Notes: a model not told the origin generated them from the letters alone. A stretch of 64,000 nucleotides of DNA from JAFGJQ01 sp964495075 (GCA_964495075.1 CAZBUJ010000019.1:7305-71304), one strand, 5' to 3'; counted from the first letter of the stretch, positions 52,772 through 62,042 are shown. Numbers and translations: made by a program.

Positions 52772-53341
52772 GTGGAGCAGGGCAAGACGAAACAGCGCGT
52801 AGACGAGCTTCATTTTTACCTTTATCAGCGAGCGCTTCATCCGGAATTGTTCCGGATTCACCAGGTAAAGCACGTCGAGCAGAGGCTCTATCATGCCGAG
52901 ATCTGGGTTGTGGGCCTGTCGCACGTGGTGACCGTCCAGTTCGGACAGAATTGCCTGACTGAATTGATCGCCCACGAAAGCGAGCTGCTTCCCAAGAACG
53001 GTATGGCGACATCTTTCCGACTGCGGGGCGAACGAGACCATGCGCAGAGCTTTGCGAATGGCCTACGCTTCATTCTTTCCAGTCAGGTTGAAAAAATGTC
53101 CTCGAATCTCTTCCCGTCGTCCCACCGCGACCTGGTGCGCTACGCCCAGAAGCGGGGGATGTTCTACTCGTTCGGCGAGTGGGAGTACGATGGGCTGGAG
53201 CCGTTCACGTTTGTGGACTTCGAGGCCCGTGAGCGCGAGTTCCACGTGCACGCATTTCATGCGTTTCCCGAGGAACTGACGCTGCTGAAGACTCAGTCGA
53301 TCTTCGAGATCGCGCCGCCGACGCGCGAACGGTACCGCTAG
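52772..53341 (+). CDS. DUF2617 family protein
   Basis: 189 residues, soluble. Matches the DUF2617 pattern: VDELHFYLYQRALHPELFR at the start, ETL/ELIAHESELLP in the middle, and WEYDGLEPFTFVDFEARE with FHAFPEELTLLKTQS at the end. The family is typical of Planctomycetes and has no known function. GTG start at 52772 is supported by the promoter at 52688-52717. A CobS-like gene follows after 33 bases. Confidence 0.82.
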   Translation: MEQGKTKQRVDELHFYLYQRALHPELFRIHQVKHVEQRLYHAEIWVVGLSHVVTVQFGQNCLTELIAHESELLPKNGMATSFRLRGERDHAQSFANGLRFILSSQVEKMSSNLFPSSHRDLVRYAQKRGMFYSFGEWEYDGLEPFTFVDFEAREREFHVHAFHAFPEELTLLKTQSIFEIAPPTRERYR

Positions 53342-53374
53342 TCCGCGTACCCTGACCGGGGTGCAGGAACTAAC

Positions 53375-54226
53375 TTGCCAAATCACAAAGAGTTGAGTGC
53401 AGCGCCGGTCGGGTCGTCCAGCTTCCGCGCCGCGCTGTCATTGCTCTTCTCGGTGCCGGACGCGGGTCCGTGTCGGCCCGGAGCGGAGACCCGGACGCTG
53501 TGGTGGATGCCCCTGATCGGCCTCGCGATCGGCGTCGCGTACGCCTGCCTCTACCGGGTGGCGTGGCGATGCTTCGGCGAGGTGCAAGGCATCCGATTGA
53601 TGCCCGCCGTCTGCGTCTGGCTCGTCGACGTGTCGTTCTGTGGCGGCGTCATGCTGTTGGCCACCGCCCGGCTCACCGACCGCTTGACCGGCTCGGCTGG
53701 CGGTGGCACGGTCCCGTTCGGCGCGGTGGGGCTGGTCGCCTTCGTGGTGTTGACGATTCTGAAACTGACGCTGTGGATCGCGATTCCGGAGGGCGTCTCC
53801 ACGTGGCCGGGCATCTGGAGTTCGGCGCTGAACATCGCCTACCCCCACGCGTTCTACCGTCCGTTGCTACTCGCGCCGCTTTGGGGTCGGTGGGGGATGG
53901 TGCTGTCGTCCGGATTGGGCCGTCCGTCCGACGATGCAGACCCGTTGGTGCGCCAACTCGCCACGCGGGGATGGTCCCAGGTTGTGCTGGGCTCGTTCGT
54001 GGTGATTGCCGGGCTGACGGCCGTGTACTGCGGGTACAGCGGTCGCTGGCCGTACGGGTGTGTGGTCGCCCTCGGCGTGATGGGGCTTACGTTTTTGTTC
54101 GGTGTGTTGGCGTCACGGCGGGTGGGCGGTCAGTCACGGGAGACGATTCGGGCTTGCGGGCTGGTGGCGGAATTCAGCTTCCTCATTCTCTATATGGGAT
54201 TGAGCATCCGCATCTATTCCGGGTAG
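53375..54226 (+). CDS. CobS-like membrane protein lacking catalytic aspartates
   Basis: 283 residues, about seven helices. Resembles adenosylcobinamide-GDP ribazoletransferase (CobS), the last step of cobalamin assembly: a GG-x3-L loop near 88, FGAVGLVAFVVLTILKL near 115-130, LLLAPLWGRWGMVLS near 165, and ASRRVGGQSRETIRACG near 245. In CobS the loop reads GG-x2-LDGLADTxDGL; here it is GGVMLLATARLTDRL, so two of three Asp are replaced by Leu and Arg. Start TTG at 53375 with AGGAAC upstream. Probably inactive or of altered activity. Confidence 0.72.
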   Translation: MPNHKELSAAPVGSSSFRAALSLLFSVPDAGPCRPGAETRTLWWMPLIGLAIGVAYACLYRVAWRCFGEVQGIRLMPAVCVWLVDVSFCGGVMLLATARLTDRLTGSAGGGTVPFGAVGLVAFVVLTILKLTLWIAIPEGVSTWPGIWSSALNIAYPHAFYRPLLLAPLWGRWGMVLSSGLGRPSDDADPLVRQLATRGWSQVVLGSFVVIAGLTAVYCGYSGRWPYGCVVALGVMGLTFLFGVLASRRVGGQSRETIRACGLVAEFSFLILYMGLSIRIYSG

Positions 54227-54304
54227 TGCGGCCTTGGTGTTCGTGGGCGGGCCAACGCCCGCAGACGGGCGTGCATGGTACGGCCGCGGTCAACGTGCGC
54301 GAGT

Positions 54305-55060
54305 TCATCGTCGGTGGCGGTAGCGGCGGCGGCTCTCCGCCCGCTGGAAATTGGTCACGGTTCGCGCGAGTTGGGCCAGCGTGTCCGGCCCGTCGGTTCG
54401 CGACTCCAGGCCGATGAACTGAAAGCCGAGCGAGTGGTGCACGCCGCGCGATTCGGCGTGCCGGAACACCGCGTTCAATGCGAAGGCTCTTCGGCCTCCG
54501 GCGACGTTGAACGAGCAGACCACCGGCATCGCGTCGACGAGGACGGGGTCCTGGTTGCAGAGGACGCGGATGCCGCCCACCGATAGGTCTTCGAGGGTGC
54601 CCGACACGATGGGCGGACCCGCCGGCTGGTCGGGGTCGTCGTCAAGGTGGCCCGCGCGGATGTCCACGCCGATGGCATGGCCGGGCGGTGGCGAAGCCCG
54701 GTGGTAGACACGGCGTTGCATCTGTTGCAGCGTTTCCGGCCACCGCAGTGCGATCACGTTGGACGCGTGGTGCGGTGGCGATTCCACCACCGTCGTGAAG
54801 ATGCACTTGCGGTGACCGCGTCGAAAGGACACGCCAATGCGCTGCCCGGGTTCGAACGCCGGGTCTGCCTCCAACGGTCCGGTGTCCTGGCTCGTCACGA
54901 GGACGCGCCGCGCGCTCGTCGGATCGGTGACGAACGCGCCTTTGAGTGCCTCCCACCCGTTCCGCCGCCGGCACGTCAGAACGACCTTGGTGGCGTTGCG
55001 AATGGCCGCCGTCACGATTTCGTCGAGGCGGCTGTCTTCAACCGTCAGCATGCTACTCAT
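54305..55060 (-). CDS. PilZ-domain protein (YcgR-like) (1)
   Basis: 251 residues. An N-terminal YcgR-like beta-barrel (FRRGHRKCIFTTVVE) and a PilZ domain with the cyclic-di-GMP motifs RRVYHR (RxxxR) near 115 and DLSVGGIR (DxSxxG) near 160. The PilZ domain binds cyclic di-GMP. Overlaps the upstream PilZ gene by eight bases. Confidence 0.85.
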   Translation of the reverse strand: MSSMLTVEDSRLDEIVTAAIRNATKVVLTCRRRNGWEALKGAFVTDPTSARRVLVTSQDTGPLEADPAFEPGQRIGVSFRRGHRKCIFTTVVESPPHHASNVIALRWPETLQQMQRRVYHRASPPPGHAIGVDIRAGHLDDDPDQPAGPPIVSGTLEDLSVGGIRVLCNQDPVLVDAMPVVCSFNVAGGRRAFALNAVFRHAESRGVHHSLGFQFIGLESRTDGPDTLAQLARTVTNFQRAESRRRYRHRR

Positions 55061-55796
55061 GGTCGTGGCTCCGCGCCTGCATGGTTGATCCGAACCCGAG
55101 AGCGTCCGCGAGGCGTGACCGTTGCTCGTTGTCGTCGCGGTGGTAGACGAACTCCAGGCCGAGGATGGTCTGGTGTACGGATTGGGCCGGCGTTTTGTTC
55201 CGCACCACCGCGGTCAGTTCGAACCACCGCCCTTGACCGCCCAGTTGGAACGACGTCCGGATGGAATCCCCGACTTCGGTCCGGTCCGCGTCTTGCGTGG
55301 CGATCCGGCAAGAAATCCCGCCGACCGCCGCGTTGAGCAAGGCGCCGTCGGCTTCGAACCCATCGTAAGGCCGGTGCAATCGGACCGAACTGGACGGGTG
55401 AGGGCGGGTGCGATGGAACTTCCTTCGCTCGGTGTTGTGAAGCACGTCGGGCCGGGCGATCTCGAGCCGGGGGGGCGTGTCCGTGTCGATGACCGCCATG
55501 ATGTTGGTCGCGAACAGGTATCGATCCGAGCCCACGTGGAGCCACGCGCTGCAGCAGACCGAGGTCACCTCGACCGGGATGGGACCCGTGTGCTCGTCGA
55601 GTGCGATGCACAGCGACTCGGGGGCTTGGGAGACGATGGGGCCGGCGAGACGCCGCCCTTCGTCCGGTTGATCGAGCTCCAGTTCGATGCGTGCGTGTGA
55701 TCGGACGGCGAGTTCCAGGATTCGCGCCGTCTGGCGAGGATCCATCGGATGAGCGAATTGCTCTGCGTGGAGCGTGCCGGTCTGCATGGCCCTCAT
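55053..55796 (-). CDS. PilZ-domain protein (2), altered second motif
   Basis: 247 residues. YcgR-like N-terminal part, then RRKFHR near 130 (first motif intact) and NAAVGGIS near 160, where the Ser of D/NxSxxG is Ala. Cyclic-di-GMP binding may be weak. Starts five bases after the stop of the third PilZ gene; GTGAGGAA serves as ribosome site. Confidence 0.82.
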   Translation of the reverse strand: MRAMQTGTLHAEQFAHPMDPRQTARILELAVRSHARIELELDQPDEGRRLAGPIVSQAPESLCIALDEHTGPIPVEVTSVCCSAWLHVGSDRYLFATNIMAVIDTDTPPRLEIARPDVLHNTERRKFHRTRPHPSSSVRLHRPYDGFEADGALLNAAVGGISCRIATQDADRTEVGDSIRTSFQLGGQGRWFELTAVVRNKTPAQSVHQTILGLEFVYHRDDNEQRSRLADALGFGSTMQARSHDHE

Positions 55797-55798
55797 TT

Positions 55799-55831
55799 CC
55801 TCACTTGTAGTTCGACCTCACTTGTAGTTCG
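55799..55831. repeat. 16-base tandem duplication at a gene end
   Basis: CCTCACTTGTAGTTCG occurs at 55799-55814 and again at 55816-55831 (17-base period). It spans the stop codon and ribosome site between two PilZ genes. Confidence 0.9.
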
Positions 55832-56571
55832 CGGCGCTGCTGGGCCACCACGAACCGGTTGATCTGGGCAAAGTGGGATCGGGTGGATGGATCCACCGCC
55901 GGCAGGAACCGGAGTCCCACCACGTGCGACTCGTTCACCGGCACGTCGCGGAAGTTCCGGATTTCCGCGTCCAGCTCGAAGGCCTCATCGGCACCGGGCA
56001 GTTTGAACTCGACGATATACCGCTGCCCCAGCGCGAAGCTCTTGTGTTGTGCGTAGTCGACAATCGTGCCGGCACCGCCGGCCGAGATGTTGGTGACGCG
56101 TCCCTCGAACGGCCCATCCTCTTTGTCGGTCGCCGGCGCACCGTCCGCCCCCTCCACCCGCCGGAAGCGAATGGGGACGTCCTGTCCCGCCACGGACACC
56201 CGGTAATCCGCACGACGTTGCTGCGTCTCAATCCGGCCGGGGATCTGCAGTCCCATGCCGAGGATCCGGTTCTCGGCGTTCAACTCCACGAGCAAGCGGG
56301 GGTTCGCCACGCGGGTCCGGAATGTGTATCGAGAACCTTCGACGATGAGGTAGATCACCACGTGCTGATGGCGAGCCAGCACCTCCGTGCCGAAGGCGAA
56401 CTGCGGCGCGTCCGTGCAGATCTGGTCGCGGTCGAGTCGCAGCAGGCGCAACCGCGCGACCAAGCTCTGGTTGTCGCATTCGCAGTGCAACTCGGCGGGC
56501 CGATTGCGCGCGCATGCCGTCTGGAGTAACGCGCGTGCGGCCTTCGGGCCGATGGACGCAGCCGTGGTCAT
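55801..56571 (-). CDS. PilZ-domain protein (3)
   Basis: 256 residues. YcgR-like N-terminal barrel, PilZ motifs RRADYR near 125 and NISAGGAG near 155. ATG at 56571 has AGGAG at nine bases; the frame upstream to 56718 is ignored. First of three PilZ genes in a row. Its last codons are altered by the tandem duplication. Confidence 0.82.
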   Translation of the reverse strand: MTTAASIGPKAARALLQTACARNRPAELHCECDNQSLVARLRLLRLDRDQICTDAPQFAFGTEVLARHQHVVIYLIVEGSRYTFRTRVANPRLLVELNAENRILGMGLQIPGRIETQQRRADYRVSVAGQDVPIRFRRVEGADGAPATDKEDGPFEGRVTNISAGGAGTIVDYAQHKSFALGQRYIVEFKLPGADEAFELDAEIRNFRDVPVNESHVVGLRFLPAVDPSTRSHFAQINRFVVAQQRRELQVRSNYK

Positions 56572-56739
56572 GGTTCCGGGCTCCTGGCGCGTCAGCGCGC
56601 ACGGATCGATACCTGTCTGGTCGGTCGGTAGCGGCGGGGACTTAACCCGCATTTCTAAGCAGAGAACTGGTGAGAAACGCGGGTTAACCGTCAGGGGGAT
56701 GGCGCGGCGAGAACACACCGTTTTCGCCAGGCGGACGGT

Positions 56740-57960
56740 TTATCGGGCGTTGGCGCCCGTGTCGCCGGCGGCGACGGCTTCGCGCGGCTTGTAGGACCCG
56801 GTCATGGTGACCAACACGCCCGGTAACGACCAGGTCAGTTGGAGCAGCCGGGTGGCCATGGCGAAACAGAGGATCTGGGCGACCGTGACCCCCGGGCCGG
56901 TGAGGAATTCCTTGTAGTACGCCTCGACCGTTCCGAGGCCCTGGAACGTTATCGGTACGCACGCCACGACGTTGGCACCGCCGAAGTAGGCGAAGTAATC
57001 GCCGGCCTGCGACGGGCTCCATGGCATGCGCAACGCATACACGATGGCCTGCCACGACGTGAGGGCGATCAGTTGCAGGATCATGGTGACCAGCACCGAC
57101 CCGAGCACCATCGGCTTGTGCTTGATCAGTCGCTGCGTGGTCAGGTCCGCCCGCCGAGCCTGGTCGACGATCCAGCGGATGCCCGCCTGGACCCGGGGTC
57201 TCCAGCCGGATGCCGCGGCATCCGAGCCGGCGATGGCGCCGTTCAGGCGGGACAGCGGGAGCAGCCGGCGCACGACTTGTCGAGCTTTCTCCGACACGAG
57301 GAGCACGCTGATCGCCACTACGCCGATGAGGAACACCGCGATCACCGTCCCGAACATGCGCAATCGCGGGTCGTTGGCGAAGATCGGGATGATGAGCCCG
57401 ACCAGCGCCAGCAGCCCGATCAGGCCGACGATCCGGTCCAGGACGATCGTGGTGATCGCTTCCGTGCGACGGTCCGTGTGCAGACAGACGTAATAGGCTT
57501 TGATCACGTCCCCCCCCGTCGAACCGAGGGCGACGAAGTTCAGGAAATTCCCCGCCACGCAGAGCTTCGTGCATTCCCAGAAGCTCAGGCGGATATCCTG
57601 GGCCCGGAACATCATCATGAATCGCAGGGATTGGAGCAGCGGAACGGGGCTGAACAACAGGACGGCCAAGAAGAGGTAGGGCACCTTGCTGCCCCGCAGC
57701 ACCGACGTCAGCCCATATTCCACCTGCGGCTGGCCCTGATCGTTCGTGGCGATCCGGTCGAGGGGGAGCGTCACCACCGTCCCGTCCGCCAGCTCGATCC
57801 GGGCGGACTCCGCGTCAAGTTCGGTCAGTCGGACCCGCCGGCCGTCGACCAGTGTCACGTAGTCGTAGAGCGTGACACTCTGCAGCACCCACCAGAGGGC
57901 CGCCACGCAAACCACGCATCGCAGCGACGTGGTGATCAGCTTCTTGGTCTTCGGCAGCAT
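56740..57960 (-). CDS. Flippase-like membrane protein (lysylphosphatidylglycerol synthase TM/UPF0104 family)
   Basis: About 406 residues, eight or so helices. Family motifs: GNFLNFVALGSTGGDVIKAYYV near 160, VLDRIVGLIGLLAL near 190, and TFQGLGTVEAYYKEF near 355. Residues 25-90 contain an extra extracytoplasmic insert (TLYDYVTLVDGRRVRLTELDAE). ATG at 57960 with GGAG is preferred; GTG at 58098 overlaps the hflX stop and would add 46 residues. Members move lipids or lipid-linked sugars; substrate unknown. Confidence 0.82.
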   Translation of the reverse strand: MLPKTKKLITTSLRCVVCVAALWWVLQSVTLYDYVTLVDGRRVRLTELDAESARIELADGTVVTLPLDRIATNDQGQPQVEYGLTSVLRGSKVPYLFLAVLLFSPVPLLQSLRFMMMFRAQDIRLSFWECTKLCVAGNFLNFVALGSTGGDVIKAYYVCLHTDRRTEAITTIVLDRIVGLIGLLALVGLIIPIFANDPRLRMFGTVIAVFLIGVVAISVLLVSEKARQVVRRLLPLSRLNGAIAGSDAAASGWRPRVQAGIRWIVDQARRADLTTQRLIKHKPMVLGSVLVTMILQLIALTSWQAIVYALRMPWSPSQAGDYFAYFGGANVVACVPITFQGLGTVEAYYKEFLTGPGVTVAQILCFAMATRLLQLTWSLPGVLVTMTGSYKPREAVAAGDTGANAR

Positions 57961-58094
57961 GCCGGCTCCACTCAGGTGTGTGACGGCCATCGCGATCGCC
58001 GCGGTCCATCCATACCCCAGTCGCACCGTGTTGACAAGACGTGTCAGTTTATCGGCCGCCGTCGCGGAGTGGGCGAGTGGAACTCGGTCCGCGG

Positions 58095-59441
58095 TCACGA
58101 GGTGGTGGACGGCGCATCGTCCGGGCGAACGACGGCAAGTTCGGGGTGCCGTCCCAGGAGCTGGTCGAGTTGTGTGCGGTCGATGTGGAGGGCCATTTCG
58201 ACACTGTCGCCGTCGTAGCGGCGATCAACGACTTCCGCCAGCCGGTCGATTTCCGCGATCAGCCGGCCGTTGCCGACGCCCGTCCGGACGACGACCCGCA
58301 TGGCCTGCCGCCGCATCTCGTCGAGGACGCGGTCGATGAGCCGGTCGAGGCCGAAGCCGGTCCGGGCGGACACGCACAGGCTGTCGCCCAGGCGGTTTTC
58401 CAGGATGGCGATCAGCGCGTCGTCGGTGGCGACGTCGACTTTGTTCAGTACGGCCAGGGTGGGGGTATCGTGACAGCCCAGGTCGGCGAGCACCGCCTTG
58501 ACCGAGTCCACCTGCCAGAGCACGTCCGGGGCGGACACGTCGATCACGTGGACCAGCAGTCGGGCGTGAATCGCTTCTTCCAGCGTCGCGCGGAACGACG
58601 CGACCAGCCGGTGCGGCAGATCCCGCACGAAGCCGACGGTGTCGCTCAGCAGAGCGAGCTGTCCGTTCCCCAGGTGCCAGCGGGCAGTGCGAGTATCCAG
58701 TGTTTTGAAGAGCTGGTCTTCCACGGGCTGGCCGGCGTCCGTCAACGCGTTCATGAGCGAGCTTTTGCCGGCGTTGGTGTACCCGACCAGCGAGACCGTG
58801 AATTGATCGGCTCGCGACCGGACTTCACGCGTCTTTCGGCGATCGATTTCGTCGATCTCTCGCTTCAGGAACGCCACTCGATCCGCGATGATGCGGCGGT
58901 CGATCTCGAGCTGGCGTTCGCCGGGCCCGCGGGTACCGATGCCGCCGACCGCACCGACTCCGGTGCCGCCCCCGGCACCCGCGATGCGCTCCAGGTGCGT
59001 CCACATGCCTCGCAGGCGGGGAGCGGTGTATTCCAGTTGAGCCAGTTCCACCTGGAGCTTGGCCTCGTGCGTGCGGGCGTGGGCGGCGAAGATGTCGAGG
59101 ATCAGCTCGCTGCGGTCAATGACCTTCCGCGCCGTGACCCGCTCGAGCTCGCGAATCTGGGCCGGGGTGAGTTCGTTATCGAAGATGATCAGGTGGGCTT
59201 CCTCGGCATCCACCCGTTCCTGGAGTTCCTGGACCTTGCCCTTGCCAAGGTACGTGCGGCTCGACGGCGCGGCGCGTTTCTGGATCAGACCGCCGACCAC
59301 CTCGGCCCCGGCGGTGGTGGCGAGCGACGCCAACTCGCGCAGCGGATACCGCGCGTCATAGTTCATCCCGGGCGTGATGACCTTGACCAGTACGGCACGT
59401 TCCTGCTGGACCGATAAGTCTGTGCGTATCGGATCGCTCAA
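58095..59441 (-). CDS. hflX: Ribosome-associated GTPase HflX
   Basis: 448 residues. N-terminal HflX domain (YLGKGKVQEL, IIFDNELTPAQIRELE, RTHEAKLQVELAQLEYTAPRL) and G domain: GYTNAGKSSLMN, DTVGFVRDLP, NKVD, SARTG. Splits stalled ribosomes under stress. No ATG is available near the family start, so TTG at 59441 is used. A strong promoter lies about 100 bases upstream with repeats in the leader. Confidence 0.93.
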   Translation of the reverse strand: MSDPIRTDLSVQQERAVLVKVITPGMNYDARYPLRELASLATTAGAEVVGGLIQKRAAPSSRTYLGKGKVQELQERVDAEEAHLIIFDNELTPAQIRELERVTARKVIDRSELILDIFAAHARTHEAKLQVELAQLEYTAPRLRGMWTHLERIAGAGGGTGVGAVGGIGTRGPGERQLEIDRRIIADRVAFLKREIDEIDRRKTREVRSRADQFTVSLVGYTNAGKSSLMNALTDAGQPVEDQLFKTLDTRTARWHLGNGQLALLSDTVGFVRDLPHRLVASFRATLEEAIHARLLVHVIDVSAPDVLWQVDSVKAVLADLGCHDTPTLAVLNKVDVATDDALIAILENRLGDSLCVSARTGFGLDRLIDRVLDEMRRQAMRVVVRTGVGNGRLIAEIDRLAEVVDRRYDGDSVEMALHIDRTQLDQLLGRHPELAVVRPDDAPSTTS

Positions 59442-59452
59442 TGATCTCAGCC

Positions 59453-59497
59453 GGGTCCGCGGACCCCATTACCGCGGACCGCCCCTTTACCGCGGAC
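59453..59497. repeat. Three GTCCGCGG repeats in the hflX leader
   Basis: On the minus strand GTCCGCGG occurs three times; the copy nearest the start is part of a perfect 14-base palindrome, GGGTCCGCGGACCC (59453-59466), ending 11 bases before the TTG. Confidence 0.75.
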
Positions 59498-59534
59498 GGA
59501 ATGCCGGTGCCAGTCGCGCGCGTGGCCATCGGTT

Positions 59535-59564
59535 AGTATACCCGGTGCCCGGAAGCGGCGTCAA
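59535..59564 (-). promoter_or_regulatory. Sigma-70 promoter of hflX
   Basis: TTGACG, 18-base spacer, TATACT on the minus strand. Predicted start near 59528, giving a leader of about 87 bases. Confidence 0.65.
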
Positions 59565-59660
59565 CGCGAGTGGGCCACCGGCGGAACAACGCAATCACGG
59601 CGGAAAACCTGCCGATAAGGCTGGTGGAGGACGGTCTGTCCCCAGTCTGTCGAACCAGCC

Positions 59661-61322
59661 ATGAACCTGTTTCGATACAGCAAGGTCGTGTGTCATCCGG
59701 CGATGCGCCTCGCGTGGGTCGTCGTGGCGAGCGCGGTAATCCTGCCGGTGACGGAGGGGTGCGGCACCGCGGCAGGTGGCGGAGGCGCCGGCGTCGCCGG
59801 GCCGGCCGGCGCGGACAGCGACGGCGACCGTCTCAACGACGTGCTCGAAAAACAGATCGGCAGCGACCCCCGAAACGCGGATACCGACGGCGACGGAATC
59901 GAGGACGGGGACGAGTACGACAACGGGTCGGATCCCACCTCAACGGATACCGACGCCGACGGCCTGACCGATATGCGAGAGCGTGAGTTGGGCACGGACG
60001 CGGTGGCGGCCGACACGGACGGCGACGGGCTCGACGACGCCGCCGAACTCGGCGCGGCGACCATTCCCACCGCGGCGGACTCCGACGGCGATCGCCTCAA
60101 TGATCGCCTGGAGGTGCTGTTCGGCACCAACCCGCGCAAGTCAGACAGCGACGCCGACGACCTGTCCGATTTGGTGGAAGTGCAACGGGGCACCGATCCG
60201 CTCAGTGCGGATACCGATGGCGACGGGTTGACCGACGGCCGTGAGGTCAACACCACCGGAACCGACCCCGCCAAAGCGGACACCGACGGCGACGGGCTGA
60301 CCGACGGGCAGGAGGTCGACCAGACCGGCACCGATCCGCTTCTGAGCGACTCGGACGGGGACGGCGTGTCGGATGGCGATGAAGCGGACGTCGGTAGCAG
60401 TCCGACTGCGGACGATACCGACGGCGACGGCCTGAGCGATCAACGCGAAGCGGAACTGGGCACCGATCCGAGCCTCACCGACACCGACGGCGACGGGCTC
60501 AGCGACCGGGAGGAGGTGGAGACGACGCTGACCGATCCGCTGGCCAAGGACACGGACGCCGACGGTCTGCTCGACGGCGTGGAAGTCGAACTCGGCACCG
60601 ACCCGCTGGACATGGACACCGACGGCGACTTCCTCACCGATTTCCAGGAAGTGAGTCTCGAAACCGATCCGCTCCTCGCCGACACGGACGCCGACGGGCT
60701 GAGCGACTTCGACGAGCACGAAACGTACAAGACGGATCCGCTCGTCACGGACACCGACGACGACGGCCTGAGCGACGGCGAGGAGACATCGACCGGCACC
60801 GACGGCTACATCACGGACCCCCTCGACCCCGATACGGACAACGACGGCTTGAACGACGGCGACGAACAGACGTACGGGTCGGACCCGACGGACATGGACA
60901 CCGATGGCGACGGCGTGCTGGACGCGACCGAGGTCCTGCTGGGGACGGATCCCACTGACAGCGATACCGATGACGACGGCGTGACGGACGGCACCGAGGT
61001 CGCGATGGGGTCGAATCCCACAAACCCGGACACGGACGGAGACACGCTGTCAGACGGCACCGAAGTCGCCCTCGGTTCCGACCCCACCAAACCGGACACG
61101 GACGGGGACGGACTCCTCGACGGCGACGAACTGGCTCGCGGCACCAAGCTGACCGACAGCGATACCGACAACGACGGGCTGTCCGACGGCGAGGAAGTGG
61201 TGGCCGGGGCCGACGGCTACATCACCGATCCGCTGGACTCCGACACCGACGACGACGGCTTCAGCGATGGGGACGAGTTTGACGCGGGGACCGACCCCAC
61301 CAATCCCGCCAGTTTCCCGTGA
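59661..61322 (+). CDS. Calcium-binding TSP3-repeat protein, possible lipoprotein
   Basis: 553 residues. A hydrophobic segment (residues 16-32) ends VTEGCG, a weak lipobox, so it may be lipid-anchored. From residue 50 to the end, about twenty repeats of the pattern DTDGDGLSDGEE-x-GTDP, thrombospondin type 3-like calcium loops. Very acidic. Probably a calcium-stiffened surface rod. The ATG follows a moderately good AACCAGCC context without a clear ribosome site. Confidence 0.85.
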   Translation: MNLFRYSKVVCHPAMRLAWVVVASAVILPVTEGCGTAAGGGGAGVAGPAGADSDGDRLNDVLEKQIGSDPRNADTDGDGIEDGDEYDNGSDPTSTDTDADGLTDMRERELGTDAVAADTDGDGLDDAAELGAATIPTAADSDGDRLNDRLEVLFGTNPRKSDSDADDLSDLVEVQRGTDPLSADTDGDGLTDGREVNTTGTDPAKADTDGDGLTDGQEVDQTGTDPLLSDSDGDGVSDGDEADVGSSPTADDTDGDGLSDQREAELGTDPSLTDTDGDGLSDREEVETTLTDPLAKDTDADGLLDGVEVELGTDPLDMDTDGDFLTDFQEVSLETDPLLADTDADGLSDFDEHETYKTDPLVTDTDDDGLSDGEETSTGTDGYITDPLDPDTDNDGLNDGDEQTYGSDPTDMDTDGDGVLDATEVLLGTDPTDSDTDDDGVTDGTEVAMGSNPTNPDTDGDTLSDGTEVALGSDPTKPDTDGDGLLDGDELARGTKLTDSDTDNDGLSDGEEVVAGADGYITDPLDSDTDDDGFSDGDEFDAGTDPTNPASFP

Positions 61323-61455
61323 TCCCTTCCCCGCCCCCGCCACCGGCGGATTCGGGTACGCCCTCTACTCCTTGAATCGCCACCGGTGATCCAACGGAGA
61401 GGCGGCGGGAACGGTACGCCGGACCGCTTGCCGCGTACGGTCATGCCCTCCTGGT

Positions 61456-62034
61456 CTACTCTTCGCCCTGGAAATCGAGCGCGGCCGAGTTGATGCAGTA
61501 ACGCAGGCCCGTCGGGGCGGGCCCGTCTTCGAACACGTGGCCGAGGTGGGCGTTGCATCGGCTGCACAGCACTTCCGTACGCCGCATCCCGAGCGAGTTG
61601 TCGGCTTCCGATCGAATCGCGTCGGGCGCGACCGGTTGCCAATAACTGGGCCAACCGGAGCCGGAATCGTACTTGGTCTTCGAGCTGAAAAGCGGTTGCC
61701 CGCAGCACACGCAACGGTACACGCCGTCTGCTTTGTGGTGCCAGTACTTGCCCGTAAACGCCGCCTCGGTACCGCATTGGCGGGTGACGCGGTACTGCTC
61801 CGCGGTAAGTCGGTCGCGCCATTCCTCGTCGGTTCGCGCCTTCGGGCCGGTCGTGTCCGGGTCGTCGGTTCCGGGCATGGGAGTCCTTCCTGGTGATTGG
61901 GCCGAAGCGGCCGTGTCGTTGCCGGCGCTGGGATTCACGCCGTTCGCCGGGACCGGCTCGTGCGTGGCCGCCCGTTCGCAGCCGGCGACGATCAACGCCA
62001 CCATCACAATTGGGGTGACACGGAAGTTACTCAT
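61456..62034 (-). CDS. msrB: Peptide methionine (R)-S-oxide reductase, exported lipoprotein form
   Basis: 192 residues. Lipoprotein signal (MSNFRVTPIVMVALIVAGC) and a linker, then the MsrB domain: zinc sites CVCC and CSRC, GSGWPSYWQPV, and catalytic Cys in RYCINSAAL. Repairs oxidised methionine in extracytoplasmic proteins. ATG at 62034, eight bases after a TACAAT box, so probably leaderless. The long upstream open frame to 62784 is antisense to the carbonic anhydrase gene. Confidence 0.93.
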   Translation of the reverse strand: MSNFRVTPIVMVALIVAGCERAATHEPVPANGVNPSAGNDTAASAQSPGRTPMPGTDDPDTTGPKARTDEEWRDRLTAEQYRVTRQCGTEAAFTGKYWHHKADGVYRCVCCGQPLFSSKTKYDSGSGWPSYWQPVAPDAIRSEADNSLGMRRTEVLCSRCNAHLGHVFEDGPAPTGLRYCINSAALDFQGEE

Positions 62035-62042
62035 CGTGTCGG

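Noticed and set aside
59821..61316. CRISPR-like DNA periodicity
   Set aside because: The repeats are protein-level TSP3 calcium loops with variable DNA, not spacers.
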